Shown here: positions 34,360 to 51,429 of the stretch, piece after piece
Layout of the letters: every line of letters begins with the position of its first letter
Position numbering within the stretch: position 1 is the first letter of the stretch
The notes under the pieces: generated by a model
Databases searched by the model: none
Told to the model about the DNA's origin: nothing
The model's input: the letters and a program-made list of their open reading frames with translations, nothing else
Translations under genes and position numbers: made by a program
DNA from: Nymphaea colorata
Lineage: Eukaryota > Streptophyta > Magnoliopsida > Nymphaeales > Nymphaeaceae
Direction: 5' to 3'
DNA length: 64,000 nucleotides
NCBI RefSeq assembly: GCF_008831285.2
Contig: NC_045144.1
Coordinates: forward strand, 20,473,716-20,537,715

Positions 34360-35860
34360 TTCAGAAATTTATTGTTTGTGACTTGAACGATGAGAGGCAG
34401 GAAGCAATGGATGCAAATGCTTGCAGCCCGAGGTTGAAAACAAAGTCTTCTTCAAGGTGTCTTCTATCAAAGGGAATAATTCACTTGGACAAGAGTACAA
34501 AATTAAGTGTTTGATATATTGGATGTTGGAGTTCATTTCGAAGTAATAGTCATCAGAATTTAAAGTTTGGGATCGAAAACGAAGTGATTCTAAGGATTGC
34601 CTCAAACGGCATAGTGCAACAGGCAGTCCAAGGTTCGAATCTCGTGGTTGTTAGCTTGCTCTGGTGTAGTGGTGGAGCAATATGTTAGCAGGTGTGGGCA
34701 GTTGCCTACACTAACCTCTCAACATTTCTTTATTTTCATACAAAGGCCTTCAAATATTTGCAGATTTACTTATATTACTGCCCTTTAAGGTATGAAAGCT
34801 GATGTCCCATGGACTAAATTTTTTTATTCTACTATTCTTTTGGGTTATAAATAGTTGCAAATGTGACACCTGAGTTAAAAAAACATACAATAAATCAACC
34901 CAAGCTCCAGAGCAAGATAAAATAATGTAAGTATAAGGATATGACCTTAGAGATTTTATGTCAAAAGTAATTTCCGTGTGTTACTTTCCTAAGCCACAAG
35001 TATTGACAAGGAAATTTCAGAGTTGAATGATATACTATAGGCCCACCTAGGCCCCGAAACATAGTTTTGGGGAATTTCACACTAAGTTTGTTTGCCCGTA
35101 TAACTCGTTTGTAACGAACGGGAAGTCCGCATTGTATAAGAGTTATTCAAACACTACATATAGGGAAAATCTTGGACACATTCTCTAGGTTTTACACTTG
35201 CAACGTATGGAATTTCTGGATTTTCCAAAGTGTATGAGGAGGGATACAGCTGAACTTTTGCTCTTGGATTAACCCACTAGAAACAAATATCAGGGCAACA
35301 AAAGTCATCGCAAATTTGTCTTTATCAAAGGGATGACATCTTCTTTTGACAAGAATACGAAATTAAGTCCTCGCCTATATTATAGTCCCTTGTAACCGAC
35401 TTCCCCTAAGAAGCAATTAGACATGGAGATTTACAGTTAGAGGTTGAAAATGAAAGTGTGAAAAGTACAAAATGCATGTTTTGGACTGAGTGTTTTATGA
35501 GTCTATTTGAATCTTTAGGGCAAATACATGAAACTATAGCGAATTGTTACTGTCGCTAAACAGCTTTTTAATTCCTTAGATGCAAAAATTTACTGTTTGA
35601 GATTAAAAGTAAAGTGTTTTCAAAGTGCCCTAAGGAGTTTGGCATGCCTAGTTGTGCCAGTTTAAAATTCAATAATGTCTGCCCCTTGCGCAAGACGACA
35701 CGTGCCAGGACCATGAAGTCAGGGCAGTGGCCTTCGGGGTCTTATGTCCGAGTAATTTTTCCCAACTTTTTTTTTAAGTGTTCTAAATATGTCGTTGTCC
35801 AAGGGACCAGTTTGGTTTGACAAGAGTAAGAAGACAAATCCTACTTTTGATAATTAGTTA
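34360..35860 (+). repeat. Three imperfect copies of an unidentified module
   Basis: TATCAAAGGGA followed by GGACAAGAGTACAAAATTAAG recurs in diverged form at about 34467, 35323 and 35792. A preceding AATTTACTGTTTGAG-like segment recurs at about 34360, 35430 and 35590. A SINE-like head (ATAGTGCAACAGG, then GGTTCGAATCTCG) lies at 34611-34645, and a TGTGGGCAGTTGCCTACA motif at 34693-34710. No reading frame is preserved. Confidence 0.4.
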
Positions 35861-35884
35861 GGGTTAAAGAGACGATGCACTGGC

Positions 35885-36141
35885 ATAGTTGGCAAACCCA
35901 TAACTCAGAGTCGGATCGGCAAACGATTGGGTCAATGGGTTAACGAGTTGACTCGTCGACTCGGTCGAGTATTCAAATAACCATAATGTATATTTACTGC
36001 AGTTGAATCAGACGAGTTGGGGTGAGTCGAGCCAAGTCATGGGAGAAACAACCCAAACCTTGACTCATTGCCAGATTTATAGGCAACCTGAGCTGACTTG
36101 GGTGATTCCCAAGGTTCAGCCCACCAAGTTTGCCAACTATG
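35885..36141. mobile_element. Foldback element with exact 14-base ends
   Basis: CATAGTTGGCAAAC at 35885-35898 is exactly inverted as GTTTGCCAACTATG at 36128-36141. The interior is rich in GTTAACGAGTTGACTCG and GAGTCGAGCC-like words. No target duplication is evident, so the superfamily is unknown. Confidence 0.6.
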
Positions 36142-36145
36142 GATA

Positions 36146-36405
36146 GAGGGAGCGAGCGAGAGCGAGAGAGAGCCGATAAAATGAAAATATATAACAAAAT
36201 TCGGGGGCAAGAAGTCTCATAAATACAAGAACAAACCGCAAAAACAAAAATAAAAGATGAATATACAAGACAATCACATAGTAAAGCGAAAATAAGAAGA
36301 GGTGGAAAGAGCGTGGAAAGATGGTGCGGCACAGTCACCCAACTGCCGACGGATGATGGCGCCGTAACCGAAAAGCAAAATGGACATCCCCTGCACCAGA
36401 TGAGC

Positions 36406-36441
<36 letters not shown>

Positions 36442-37400
36442 ATAAGGTCATTCATGTATAGGCTGTGTAGGCTGTGCAATATTACCTGGTTAGGGTTGAA
36501 GCTCGAAATCTAGACCTCGATATCTAAAAATCTAAGCATTGAACTGGGTCTGTTTAGATCTGTTTTTTGTCATCGTCTCGGATCTCCCGATTAAGCTTGA
36601 TTGATAAGATAATCTTATTATATTATATGTTTTAAGAATAATATAATCACAATAGTATGTTAACAGATAATATTTGTCGACTAGGGGATGGGTTGGGTAA
36701 CGAACAAACTCTTGTACGAGCCAGATTCAACTCAGTTTTTTGGGTCCCTTTGCGAAAGCGAACATGTAATATTAAGGCAGATTTATGAAACATCTTCAAA
36801 AGTGTTTTATGAATTTGTCATATCTTTTTCATAGATTCATGGAACAACTATAAACCGTTCTATTTATCAAACGGGCCGAAAGGACCGGCTTGTTCTGGTG
36901 AGGCTGAGTGCCCTACCAAAGTGGGTCTAAGTTTAGACAGGCTGGGTCCGATCTGGACTTAGACCATGTGCAGCCTTAAGAATGTACATGCTTAAACAAA
37001 AAACGACACTATAAAAACTATTTTTATACGTTAAGCAATTTAAGTAAAGGAATGCATGTGCATCAATGAACTTAATAAATAATTGAAAATTTCGTTCAAC
37101 CGGTATCTGCTTTATGTAAGAAGATCAAGAATCACTGACATGTCATGGAATCTAGCTATCTGTATATAGAAAACAAATTTTTTGGGTCCTTGACATCGCA
37201 AATCATGTTCCCACTATTTTTTCTGCTTACTGTAAATCCGCCTTGCGCAATTGATTGTATGTGCATTCTGCCGATACATAAATGAAACCCACGCTAGTTT
37301 GGATTTCTAATTCTGCCACTTATTAACATCTAGATTCCGTCCACTCATGTTTATATATACAAAAAAAAATCTCCCTCACTTTCCTCACTCTTTCTAGATA
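36146..37400. other. Intergenic DNA, little recognised
   Basis: (GA)n tracts lie at 36149-36172 and 36409-36438. A short GC-rich patch at 36870-36985 (CGGGCCGAAAGGACCGG, GCTGGGTCCGATC) resembles family A. No gene was seen. Confidence 0.45.
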
Positions 37401-37403
37401 TAT

Positions 37404-37896
<493 letters not shown>

Positions 37897-38240
37897 CCCA
37901 TCCTGTAGTTTTCACTCCAAGTGTGATTGCGAGAAGCAAAGGAATGCCCTCAATTTCATTCGCCACTTGGATTTCATCTCCATGTGAAGTTGTCAGTTCC
38001 GATGCTCAAGTCTCCTTTCTGCTTCTCCATTCCCTTTTTCTCTTCTTCTTCTGCATGAACATTGTACAGTTTGTTGCCCAAGTTGATTGGTCTGCTGTGT
38101 AGAGCAGTATTTTGGGCAGTCCTTTTTCTGTTTGACTGTTTTCCGTTTATTGGAAGTGTACAATTAACATTGTGATCATTCAATCTTCAATTTTCTACAA
38201 TTTTAGATGTTGGTACAGAAAAAAAATGTGTGCGTATGTG

Positions 38241-38340
<100 letters not shown>

Positions 38341-38396
38341 GCACAGCAAATGATAATCTCTTACAAAGATCTTAATATAAGCAAGGGGATAATACA

Positions 38397-39023
38397 ATGA
38401 TCATCTCTCCGCTTAGATTCTGGGCCATGGATCAATGTCAGATTGTCATTCCGGGTAAAACTTGGAAGTCACTCACTGGAGATCAAGGATTCAGACGAAA
38501 AAGAAAAGTAGTCCAGATTAGCAACGATCTGGACACAGTTAACAATCAAGAACGCCGTTCATGCCGAGGAGACGCTCGATCTAGCTACCACCTTAGAGCT
38601 TTGGTACGCGCAATTCCCGGCGACAATTTCGTTATTACAATAGCTACACGGTGGCCTATCCTGAAGCTAAACGAGATGCTCCAGCCATGGGAGGCCCTAA
38701 CTTTCGCGATCAAACCAATCCAGTCCAGTTGGTTAACTTTGGCTTCGGAGAGGTGCTTCACTACTATCTTCGAATTACTGTCAGACCACATCAACTTGGC
38801 GTCCAATGCAAGCGCCGCGAAGACGCCGTATCGGTTGCACATCATCTCAACCTTCCAGCTGCTGCCCCTCCTCAACGATCTGCAAAAAGGAACCTTCAAC
38901 AATTTCATTCTCTTCCTACACGCAGCAGTTCTCATCCTCCCCCATCTTGAAGCCAGTGGGAGAACAGTGATATCTTGGATCAATCAATTTCCACCTTGTT
39001 CCATGATCTTATGGCATAAATGT

Positions 39024-39066
<43 letters not shown>

Positions 39067-39113
39067 ACTTCAATAATCTTAGAAGAAAGTGGAGCTTAGT
39101 TGGTTCAGCATAA
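38397..39113 (+). other. Unidentified 238-codon open frame
   Basis: An open frame from 38397 to 39113. The middle (about codons 50-205) has ordinary composition and GC content above its surroundings, with hydrophobic stretches such as HIISTFQLLPLLNDLQKG and LFLHAAVLILPHLEASG. The last 30 codons are a translated (GA)n microsatellite (39025-39060). I recognise no domain. The opposite strand and another forward frame are also open for 100-130 codons over 38585-38983, which weakens the case. It could be a decayed gene or an unannotated exon, just downstream of the phosphatase gene. Confidence 0.3.
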
Positions 39114-39195
39114 ACTTAACATGGGTATTGTTTCTGTGGATCATATAAACTTCCCTAGCTCAATTTTTTGACATATGCTCAAACTCCATAGAGTT

Positions 39196-39355
39196 GCAGG
39201 GTGAACCCACAAGCAGAAGGTTTTGAACTTGGAAGAACGCATTTAAGACCATAAGCCCCAGCATGACCACAACTCGCAGGGTGAAACCACAAGCAGAACG
39301 TTTTGAACTTGAAACTACACATTTAAGACCATGGTCCCTGGCACGACCGCAACAA
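39196..39355 (-). repeat. 80-base tandem duplication of a SINE-like head
   Basis: GCAGGGTGAA begins copies at 39196 and 39276 that match over most of 75 bases. Read on the minus strand, each contains a box B-like AAGTTCAAAACCTTCTG preceded by GTCATGCTGGGGCTTATGG or a variant, so the unit looks tRNA-derived. Confidence 0.6.
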
Positions 39356-39641
39356 GCGAGAAAGATACATATATCACAAAATAAGCATTATAGACAGACT
39401 ATTTAATTGAATTTCTTGACCATGAGACAATGTTCAAAGATGCCAAATGCAAAACAGAAGACTATGTCATTGAATGAAGTCCTTAAGACATCAAGGTCTG
39501 AATTTGTGAAATAACACAAAAAAGAAGTGAAAGGTGCTGATAAATTGAGTGCTACGCACCAAAAACAAGAGGTTCAACACATAAAAAGGTGCCGACTTCT
39601 TTGGCACCTTAATTACAAAATTTGAGCTTATAGCCTGAAAC

Positions 39642-39647
39642 TTTATT
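39642..39647 (-). terminator. Possible poly(A) signal of the phosphatase gene
   Basis: AATAAA on the minus strand, 108 bases after the stop codon, a normal distance for plant genes. Confidence 0.4.
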
Positions 39648-39754
39648 ATCAGTCTCCCAGGGAAGATTTGTAGTTCATTCCTCTGCCGGTGGTTTACATG
39701 CCGCAAGTAATGACATTTGTCTGCTATAGTATAGCAGGATAAAGAAAGAAGAAA

Positions 39755-44570
<4,816 letters not shown>

Positions 44571-44664
44571 TCAAAGAAACAAGCGGGTAAAAGAATTCGG
44601 CTAACGGGAGGAGCGGTGTCGGTTTCCGTTGGTCGCACGAGAGCGGAAGGGGGGAAGCAAAACG

Positions 44665-44671
44665 TTATATA
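44665..44671 (-). promoter_or_regulatory. TATA box of the phosphatase gene
   Basis: TATATAA on the minus strand, 176 bases before the start codon. It sits in relatively GC-rich sequence, which makes it stand out, and would place transcription start near 44635 with a leader of about 145 bases. Confidence 0.5.
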
Positions 44672-44699
44672 ATCTTTCCCATTGAGGAGTGATTGCATG

Positions 44700-45904
44700 A
44701 GTCTCTCTCCCATGGCGTCCCAGCTCAGCTGTGATCATGTAGGTCCCATCCCCCATGAGAGGTGTTCTTTGGGGTCGGTCCACCTTCTTCGCGTCTCTCT
44801 CTCTCTCTAAGTTTTTAATCGAGACAAAGCCATGAGCATCACCTTTCGCGCAATTAGAAACATGAGCTGAAGCCAATTTGAGTCATCTCCTAGTTTTGAT
44901 TCGTTGCTTAAACAATGAAGCTTTGCCGTTGTTTGATTGCCTCATACGATCTCCAAAGCCTAGAATAGGCCAATACTTAATCATACAAAATCTATTTGAT
45001 ACAAAATCAGGTCGCATAAGTCTATATCAATTATCAACTCCAAACCTTATACATTTTCAATACTAACATTAACAACATTGAATTGAACAAAAATAGTACC
45101 GATATAAATCGAATTAGCAATTAGACTTTCACCGACTGGTCAATCTAATCAGCTATGATAAGTTCCTTAAACTGAAACTGCAAGCAAGAATATACAAGAG
45201 AACAAGAAAATGGTTGTTTGTGTATATCTAAGGGGACAACATATATGACAGAAAGAAGAATAGGTCCCACAGTGCGTATGGTAGTGGCTTTTAGGTTTGA
45301 AGAAAGCCTAAAAGCCATTCTATACTTTAGATAGATAAAAGGTTAAGTGAAAGGTTAAGTGAGAACTTCGACTCTTTACCTGAATAGTAAATCTTTCAAG
45401 CTGACCAGAAAGGAAGGCCATGGTTATGCAATAGAATGGATGGCATCCTCTGTTGAGGGTAGGCATGAAGAGAGAAAGTATAGAATGGGGAGGTAAAGAA
45501 AGAGAGAGAGAGTACAGCATATCACAGGATGGGGGTGAACAAATGAGTGAAGGTCACATGATACGGATATTCTATTGTTTTTCATGATTGATTTTGCGCG
45601 GCACAGAGAAAGGAAGATTCACAGAATATGCCTGAAAGCTGTGCACGATACCCTAAAACTTTATTGCTGTTGTGGTTGAGCATCTGCCCATTTCTTTGTT
45701 TTATTTTCTCTCAGGAACTCGACCTAAGGTATCGGTTCTCGGCATTAATATTCAAAATACGGGTTGCAAATTTACACTTTACAGCCCATGTTGATTTCAG
45801 TATCATCTTGAACATAAAAGTCTTAAAGGTTTTACGTGTTCGTTGTTAGCGTGGAAAAATGTCTCACCAGTTTAACTAATGACTTGACTTTCTAATTTGA
45901 GATT
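44700..45904. other. Intergenic DNA, nothing recognised
   Basis: Only short frames without domains, plus short GA/CT runs at 44796-44810 and 45499-45513. Confidence 0.5.
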
Positions 45905-46262
45905 TTAAGATAGGGTGAACAATGAGTCCAGTTACGACTCATTAAAGTTCAGCTCGTGAATGAGTTCGACTTGAATTATTTGCTTAATGAGTCGAGCTCG
46001 AGTTTACGAGTCAACTCGTTCAAATAATCGAGTTGAGTTCAAGCTCAACACGTAACTGTCGAGTCGTGTCGAGCTCAAGTCTTAATCGAGTCGATATATT
46101 CAAATGAGTTTATGAGTTTGTTGAGTTTTAATCAAGTCAAGCTCAAGCTCAAGCTCAACACATAACGATGAATATTAATTCTATTCAAACGAGTTTGTCG
46201 ATCCTTAATCGAGCTCGAGCACTCAGGCTAGACTTAGCTCGTGTTCATTCCTACTCTTAAAA
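45905..46262. repeat. Family D GAGCTCG-rich copy
   Basis: AGGGTGAACAATGAGTCC on the left and TAGCTCGTGTTCATTCCTAC on the right are roughly inverted (GTGAACA / TGTTCAT). Between them are many GAGTCGAGCTCGAGTT and AAGCTCAAGCTC words, including a short tandem run at about 46137-46160. Confidence 0.5.
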
Positions 46263-46499
46263 GTGGCATCTTGTGTTATGAGCAGAAACTTTTCAGTACG
46301 GATATCACAAAACAATTTGCATGGGGCCTCTGTTTTAATATTTGAAGACTTTGAGGGGGTGGAGAGGGTTACATCACTCTTCCTCGCGTCTGAAAGGCGC
46401 CGCGTTTAGTCTCTAGTGCGGAGATTTCTCTTTCTCTCCCTCGTTCGCTTTTGATGTTCTTGAAAGTTATTCCTATTTTATATTTCGCGAGTGGCTACT

Positions 46500-47135
46500 C
46501 CCCATCTCTCTCTCTTTATCTCTTTCTCTCTCTTTTATATATATATATACTCTCTCTTTCTCTCATATATATATATATATATACACTCTCTCTTTCCCTT
46601 TCTGTTTTGTATTCTTGAGAGAGTAACAGTTGTTGGTTGAGCTGCCGCCACTATCCACAGAATTTTCGTTGTTGCTAATCTCCGGCCACTATGAGCATAA
46701 ATCTCCGGCCACTACCGCCATACTTCACTTGTTTATGGCTTTGTTTTTCTCTCTCTATCTCTCTATCCATTATTGATGTGGCTCGTTTTTTTAAAAGGCT
46801 TCGGTTCGATAGCTACAGATGGAGAGAAAGGGGGCAACTTGTTTGTGGGTACACAGTTTCCTCCATCCGTTGATTCCTCATGTGGTCATAAAAGCCTCCC
46901 CCAGAAGCAGCTAGAAACTGACACTGTTGATCTTCCATGAGAAAGATGGGAGCAGAAGAGAAGAAGGGCAGTGAACTGAAGGAGAGCAACGGATACCTGT
47001 TGTTGCGGGCTGACTATGCATCCGCTTCTTCTTCTTCCATTTACCTTTACACGTGCATTGCACCTTTCACCAACTGTACTCCCATATTCCCCCTCCACAT
47101 TGCTGTAACCATTACCACTCTCTCTCTCTCTTTCT

Positions 47136-47213
<78 letters not shown>
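46500..47213. repeat. CT/TA microsatellites around a small unidentified frame
   Basis: Mixed (CT)n and (TA)n at 46505-46600, and (CT)n at about 47119-47136 leading to (AT)n at 47139-47212. Between them, 46620-47100 is less repetitive and has a short frame starting at 46937 (MRKMGAEEKKGSELKESNGY) that runs into the microsatellite. It has no domain and probably is not a gene. Confidence 0.6.
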
Positions 47214-47216
<3 letters not shown>

Positions 47217-47589
47217 AGTTGGTAAAAACCGAGACACCTTGATGGAGGATAAAAACCAAACCCTTTGATTTTGATATTTTTAAAGTGTTCTTTTAGCAAT
47301 CTAACCTTATTGATATAATCGTTGACTCAAAAATATATAGTAAATTGATCATTTGTTAGACTTTAATTGTGTTGTTATAATAAGCAAAAAAAAGAACGGC
47401 CCCAATGACATGATAATAAAAATCAACATTTTTCATTAAAACATCTTGAATCAAAGCATGTTTTATATCAAAACAGTCTTTATAAATATGTTAAGATGTT
47501 TATATTGTATTTAAAACAGTTTTTGAACAAAAAAAGTCAATAGTTTGGTTTTTATCATTGACCTAAGTGTTTGGTTTTTACCAACTTCT
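47214..47589. mobile_element. Inverted-repeat element with 8-9-bp target duplication
   Basis: AGAAGTTGGTAAAAACC at the left is exactly inverted at the right end, and the similarity continues more weakly for another 25 bases. Flanks ATATATATG (47205-47213) and TTATATATG (47590-47598) match at 8 of 9, although TA-rich flanks make chance possible. At 376 bases it has no coding capacity. A Mutator-like or hAT-like non-autonomous element is most likely. A half copy lies at 15719-15830. Confidence 0.65.
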
Positions 47590-47599
47590 TTATATATGT

Positions 47600-49403
47600 A
47601 TAAAAACTTAATTTAGTTAAATTTCAGTGGTGATCAAACTTCACGAATTCATCTTGAAACTTAAATCATTTTTGAGATAAAGCATAAGCCTCTCAACCAA
47701 TGTTCCTGCAGATTACCTTTAGACGTAGCTAAAAAACCCAACGCACTAACTAGCTAGAATGGAATATTGTCCTAATTCATTCTTCTTTTAATCATCACGT
47801 AGTGGCAAGTGACATAACTCCTTAGCATGCCAAGCATAATTGGTTTGATAATCAAAGTGCAGTTCTAGAGCTTTATGAAATTAAGTTTAAACCCTAAAAA
47901 TTAGGTTGATTACAGACAAGAAATTAATCAATAATTTTGAATGGGTTTTATTCATTTAAGTAAGAGCATTTAATTCATATTATTTAAATAAATGTATCCT
48001 ATCAGTTGCATGTATTTTTGGGTGAGCGACGGAAAACCACCACCCAGTAAAAAATCAAAACTCTCATTTAACTTTTTGTCTTTTTAAGGTATATAGCTTA
48101 CTTTCGATTCTTCAGGATGTCACCACTATTGTGCTTCATTTTGCACATCGCACATCGATGACCTTTTTTTTGCAGTACAGAAAATTGTAGTCCATGAGAC
48201 TTGAAATAAAAATTAGCCACCAACAGCCTCATCCCAAGTTGTCGGGGACCAATTGCACATGTACTTTAAAGAATGTGTAAATAACTAAAGCACATAATTC
48301 AATTTCAATAAAGAAACATATATAGTGTTCAGCTGTTTAAAGAGAAAAACGATATTGATAAGCAAAAGTAAATAATTGATCAATATCAATTATTGTAAAC
48401 ATTACATCTTTCCATTAACGCAACTTTTTCTTTTTGTGTGCATGGTTAGTGTGTGTCTATGCATTGGGCATTTTGTAAATATTATCTATTAAATGTTGAA
48501 GATTTTAATTACTGTAGGTGTTTGTCCAATCTTACCTCACTAATCAAACAAGGAAAGGAGTTTAACTTTATTGAAAATAAAATAATAAAGTTTAACTTGA
48601 ACTTAAGTAGGTAAGCAGTTTATAGTTTGATGAAAGAATATATAAGAGCAACTTGCTTGTTTGTATATATTTGTAAAAGCTGACTGTAGGCATGTTTAAT
48701 TGTTTTTGAGTAGGGGAAGGGGTAACAAATGGGCATTATATGATATACAATATACGAGAATGATGAACTCCAATAATGAGTTGTCGCATCAATTTTATGA
48801 GTCAATTCAGTTTGCAAATTGTCACTTTTGAAAGAGTTTTTAAATTCAAAGTGCTAAACGTCATCAACATTTAGGAAAATTGTGTTATTTTAAATATTTT
48901 ATTTTTAAAACATTTTGGAAAAGTTGTATTGTTTTGAATATTTTATGTTTAATGGATTACTTTTTTGGGCTGGTAGAATTCAAGGCAATATGCATCAAAC
49001 TTTCATGTATTCGTATTCCTACTTTTACGTTGTTCCTCCAACGACTAGATTTTTTAAAAAATAGCGATTTGATGATTCAAAAAAATGCATAAAGACGGCC
49101 AGCGACATAGTATGATAGTAATGCTAACTATTATATCAAGCCTTTCTCATTGAAATTTTAATTTAAAAATCTAATGAAGATAAAAGATACTCAAGTTGTA
49201 TGGATTGAAAAGCTAGATAATATACCTAATATTGCATCAAATAATTTAATCAATATCTTTCCTCGTTAAATATTCTTAAAGAATGAGATCTAAGATATGA
49301 TTGCCTAATCTATGTATGTGTGTGTGAATGACTTCTTACAATTTTAACAACTTATGCTCTTATATATCTCTACCATCAACGTTTTTTTAAGTCACAAGTA
49401 GCG

Positions 49404-49443
<40 letters not shown>

Positions 49444-50280
49444 AAAAACTCAAGATTGTCAGATGTACACATCTTTCCGTCTCTGTTTCTTATAAATAGT
49501 TTGCTTCTATTATTGTTTATTTTAAAGTTAATGTATTGCAATAGCAAAGATTGGAGACTTAAGCTTTTTTAAATGTTACTGGACGGCTAAAGATTAAAAA
49601 CTTATGTTAAAAACAATATAAATAGATCCCAAAAGCACTATTAATGGTTGTTGCATCATAAAACATCACTAATTCTCATGTGACGGTTGTTTTTAGTGAC
49701 AAATTTTTAACTTTAGGCATCTAGCACATAGCAGCATAAAACTTTATATATATATATATATATATAAAGGCAGAACCAGTAACTATAAGAAAAAAGACTC
49801 TTCACTCGTGCTGATGGAAGCTCTACCTGAAATGGGACATGTTTGCTTTTGGAGAACTAAGCTTGAGGTTCTTTAAGCAAAGAAACCTACCGCTTTGTGA
49901 CATGAATATAGATTTATGGTAGAGTGATTTTTCTTTGACCTAAATTATGAAAAGAAAAAATTAGAAGAAATCCATATCCTAAAATGGCACCAAGATATTT
50001 TTGGTATTGGTTTGGCGTATCTAAAGTAGTTTAACAATTATTAATGCAAATGATATCTTTTACTACAAGTTTATAAGACTTTTGCCACATTCAGGACAAA
50101 TGCAATACTTAAATAATGAGTCATTAACACATGTTGGTATTTTTTAATGTCGCTTTATGGTCACGTTTTAAAATGTTATATAAACAGCAATTTATTTTAC
50201 AATACCAAAAAAAATGTATATTACCCAATTTAACATGGTGTACTTATTCCTTAATTTTTCTTTTTCCCCTTATGTTGCCT
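47600..50280. other. Intergenic AT-rich DNA
   Basis: (GA)n at 49406-49441 and (AT)n at 49743-49767. Around 49660-49745, GTGACGGTTGTTTTTAGTGAC resembles CACTA-type subterminal sequence. No gene was seen. Confidence 0.5.
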
Positions 50281-50283
50281 ACA

Positions 50284-50875
50284 GCTTTAGCGGTGAGCGG
50301 AAGAAGACCCAGTGTGCCGTGATGAGAGTCTAACCTCTCCTTGTCTCTAGGATCTAGGGCTGTTTCGATCTGCAATTTTAGCGGTGAGCAGAAGAAGACC
50401 CACTGCCATGACGAGAGTCTAAGCTCTCCTTGCCTCTAGGATCTAGGGCTGTTTCGATTTGAAGACACACTGGCATGACGAGAGTCTTAAGCTCTCCTTG
50501 TCTCTAGGATCTAGGGCTGTTTCGATCTGCAATTTTAGCGGTGAGCAGAAGAAGACCCACTGCCATGACGAGAGTCTAAGCTCTCCTTGTCTCTAGGATC
50601 TAGGGCTGTTTCGATTTGAAGACCCACTGGCATGACGAGAGTCTTAAGCTCTCCTTGTCTCTAGGATCTAGAGCTGTTTCGATCTGCAATGCTAGCGGTG
50701 AGCAGAAGAAGATCCACTGCCATGACAAGAGTCTAAGATCTCCTTGTCTCTAGGATCTAGGGCTGTTTCGATCTGCAATTCTAGCGGTGAGCAGAAGAAG
50801 ACCCACTGCCATGACGAGAGTCTAAGCCCTCCTTGTCTCTAGGATCTAGGGCTGTTTCGATCTGCAATTTTAGCT
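50284..50875 (+). repeat. Minisatellite with two alternating unit lengths
   Basis: Seven copies of a unit containing CCATGACGAGAGTCTAAGCT, then CTAGGATCTAGGGCTGTTTC. Long units of about 91 bases also carry CTGCAATTTTAGCGGTGAGC; AGCGGTGAGC starts at 50289, 50380, 50537, 50694 and 50783. Two short units of about 66 bases, lacking that block and starting GATTTGAAGAC, follow the second and third long units. The order is long-long-short-long-short-long-long. Unit lengths are not a multiple of three overall, so it is not coding. Confidence 0.92.
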
Positions 50876-51274
50876 CAGTATTGTGATTCACTGCTATAAA
50901 GCTTCCATGGAAGTCGAATTAGCGACATGTTGTTTTTATGCACACACACTATACCCCTTGAGATGCTTGCATATATAGACTATGTTTTGCTATAATTAAG
51001 TTGTTAAATATTCAAAACTGTGAAAAGCGAGACAGTGATATTGGTGACATTAAGATCAACATACAGTGAATAAGAGCTCTTGAAAGGAAAACTATCGGCC
51101 GTAATTGGCTTGCTTCCAGAAGATGGGTTTAGAAAAGGCAACATTAGGTTCCTTTTCAAGTGACTTTGTAATGGAACAGCAGAAAAATCAAGCCCCGAAA
51201 ATGCCATTTCTTGTTAAGTAAGCCTGGTCATCGGGCTGAGTACTGGGTACCCGTTTGTTTACATCCCTCCATGT

Positions 51275-51416
51275 GACTGGTGTGGCTGGTTGCCCACACA
51301 GCCCTTGAAATCACTGGATCTGGGTTCAGTCACATGTGGTGTCTACACCAGATCAAGTCAGTGCCCCGCAAGTCCGATTAGTGCCGCTCAACCAAAAATT
51401 TCTAATCCCACCACTG
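51275..51416 (+). mobile_element. hAT-like element copy
   Basis: TGTGGCTGGTTGCCCACA at 51281-51298, then ACATGTGGTGTCTACACC and CAGTGCCCCGC, parallel to the interior of 33699-33897. The right end CCCACCACTG inverts to CAGTGGTGGG. The left end and target duplication were not resolved. Confidence 0.45.
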
Positions 51417-51429
51417 CTGTTCATCAACT

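Noticed and set aside
34611-34645. Possible tRNA gene (good box A and box B)
   Set aside because: The boxes are too close together and no acceptor, anticodon or T arms can be folded. It is a SINE remnant.
50284-50875. Possible CRISPR array
   Set aside because: The copies are directly adjacent minisatellite units with no distinct spacers, and the host is a eukaryote.
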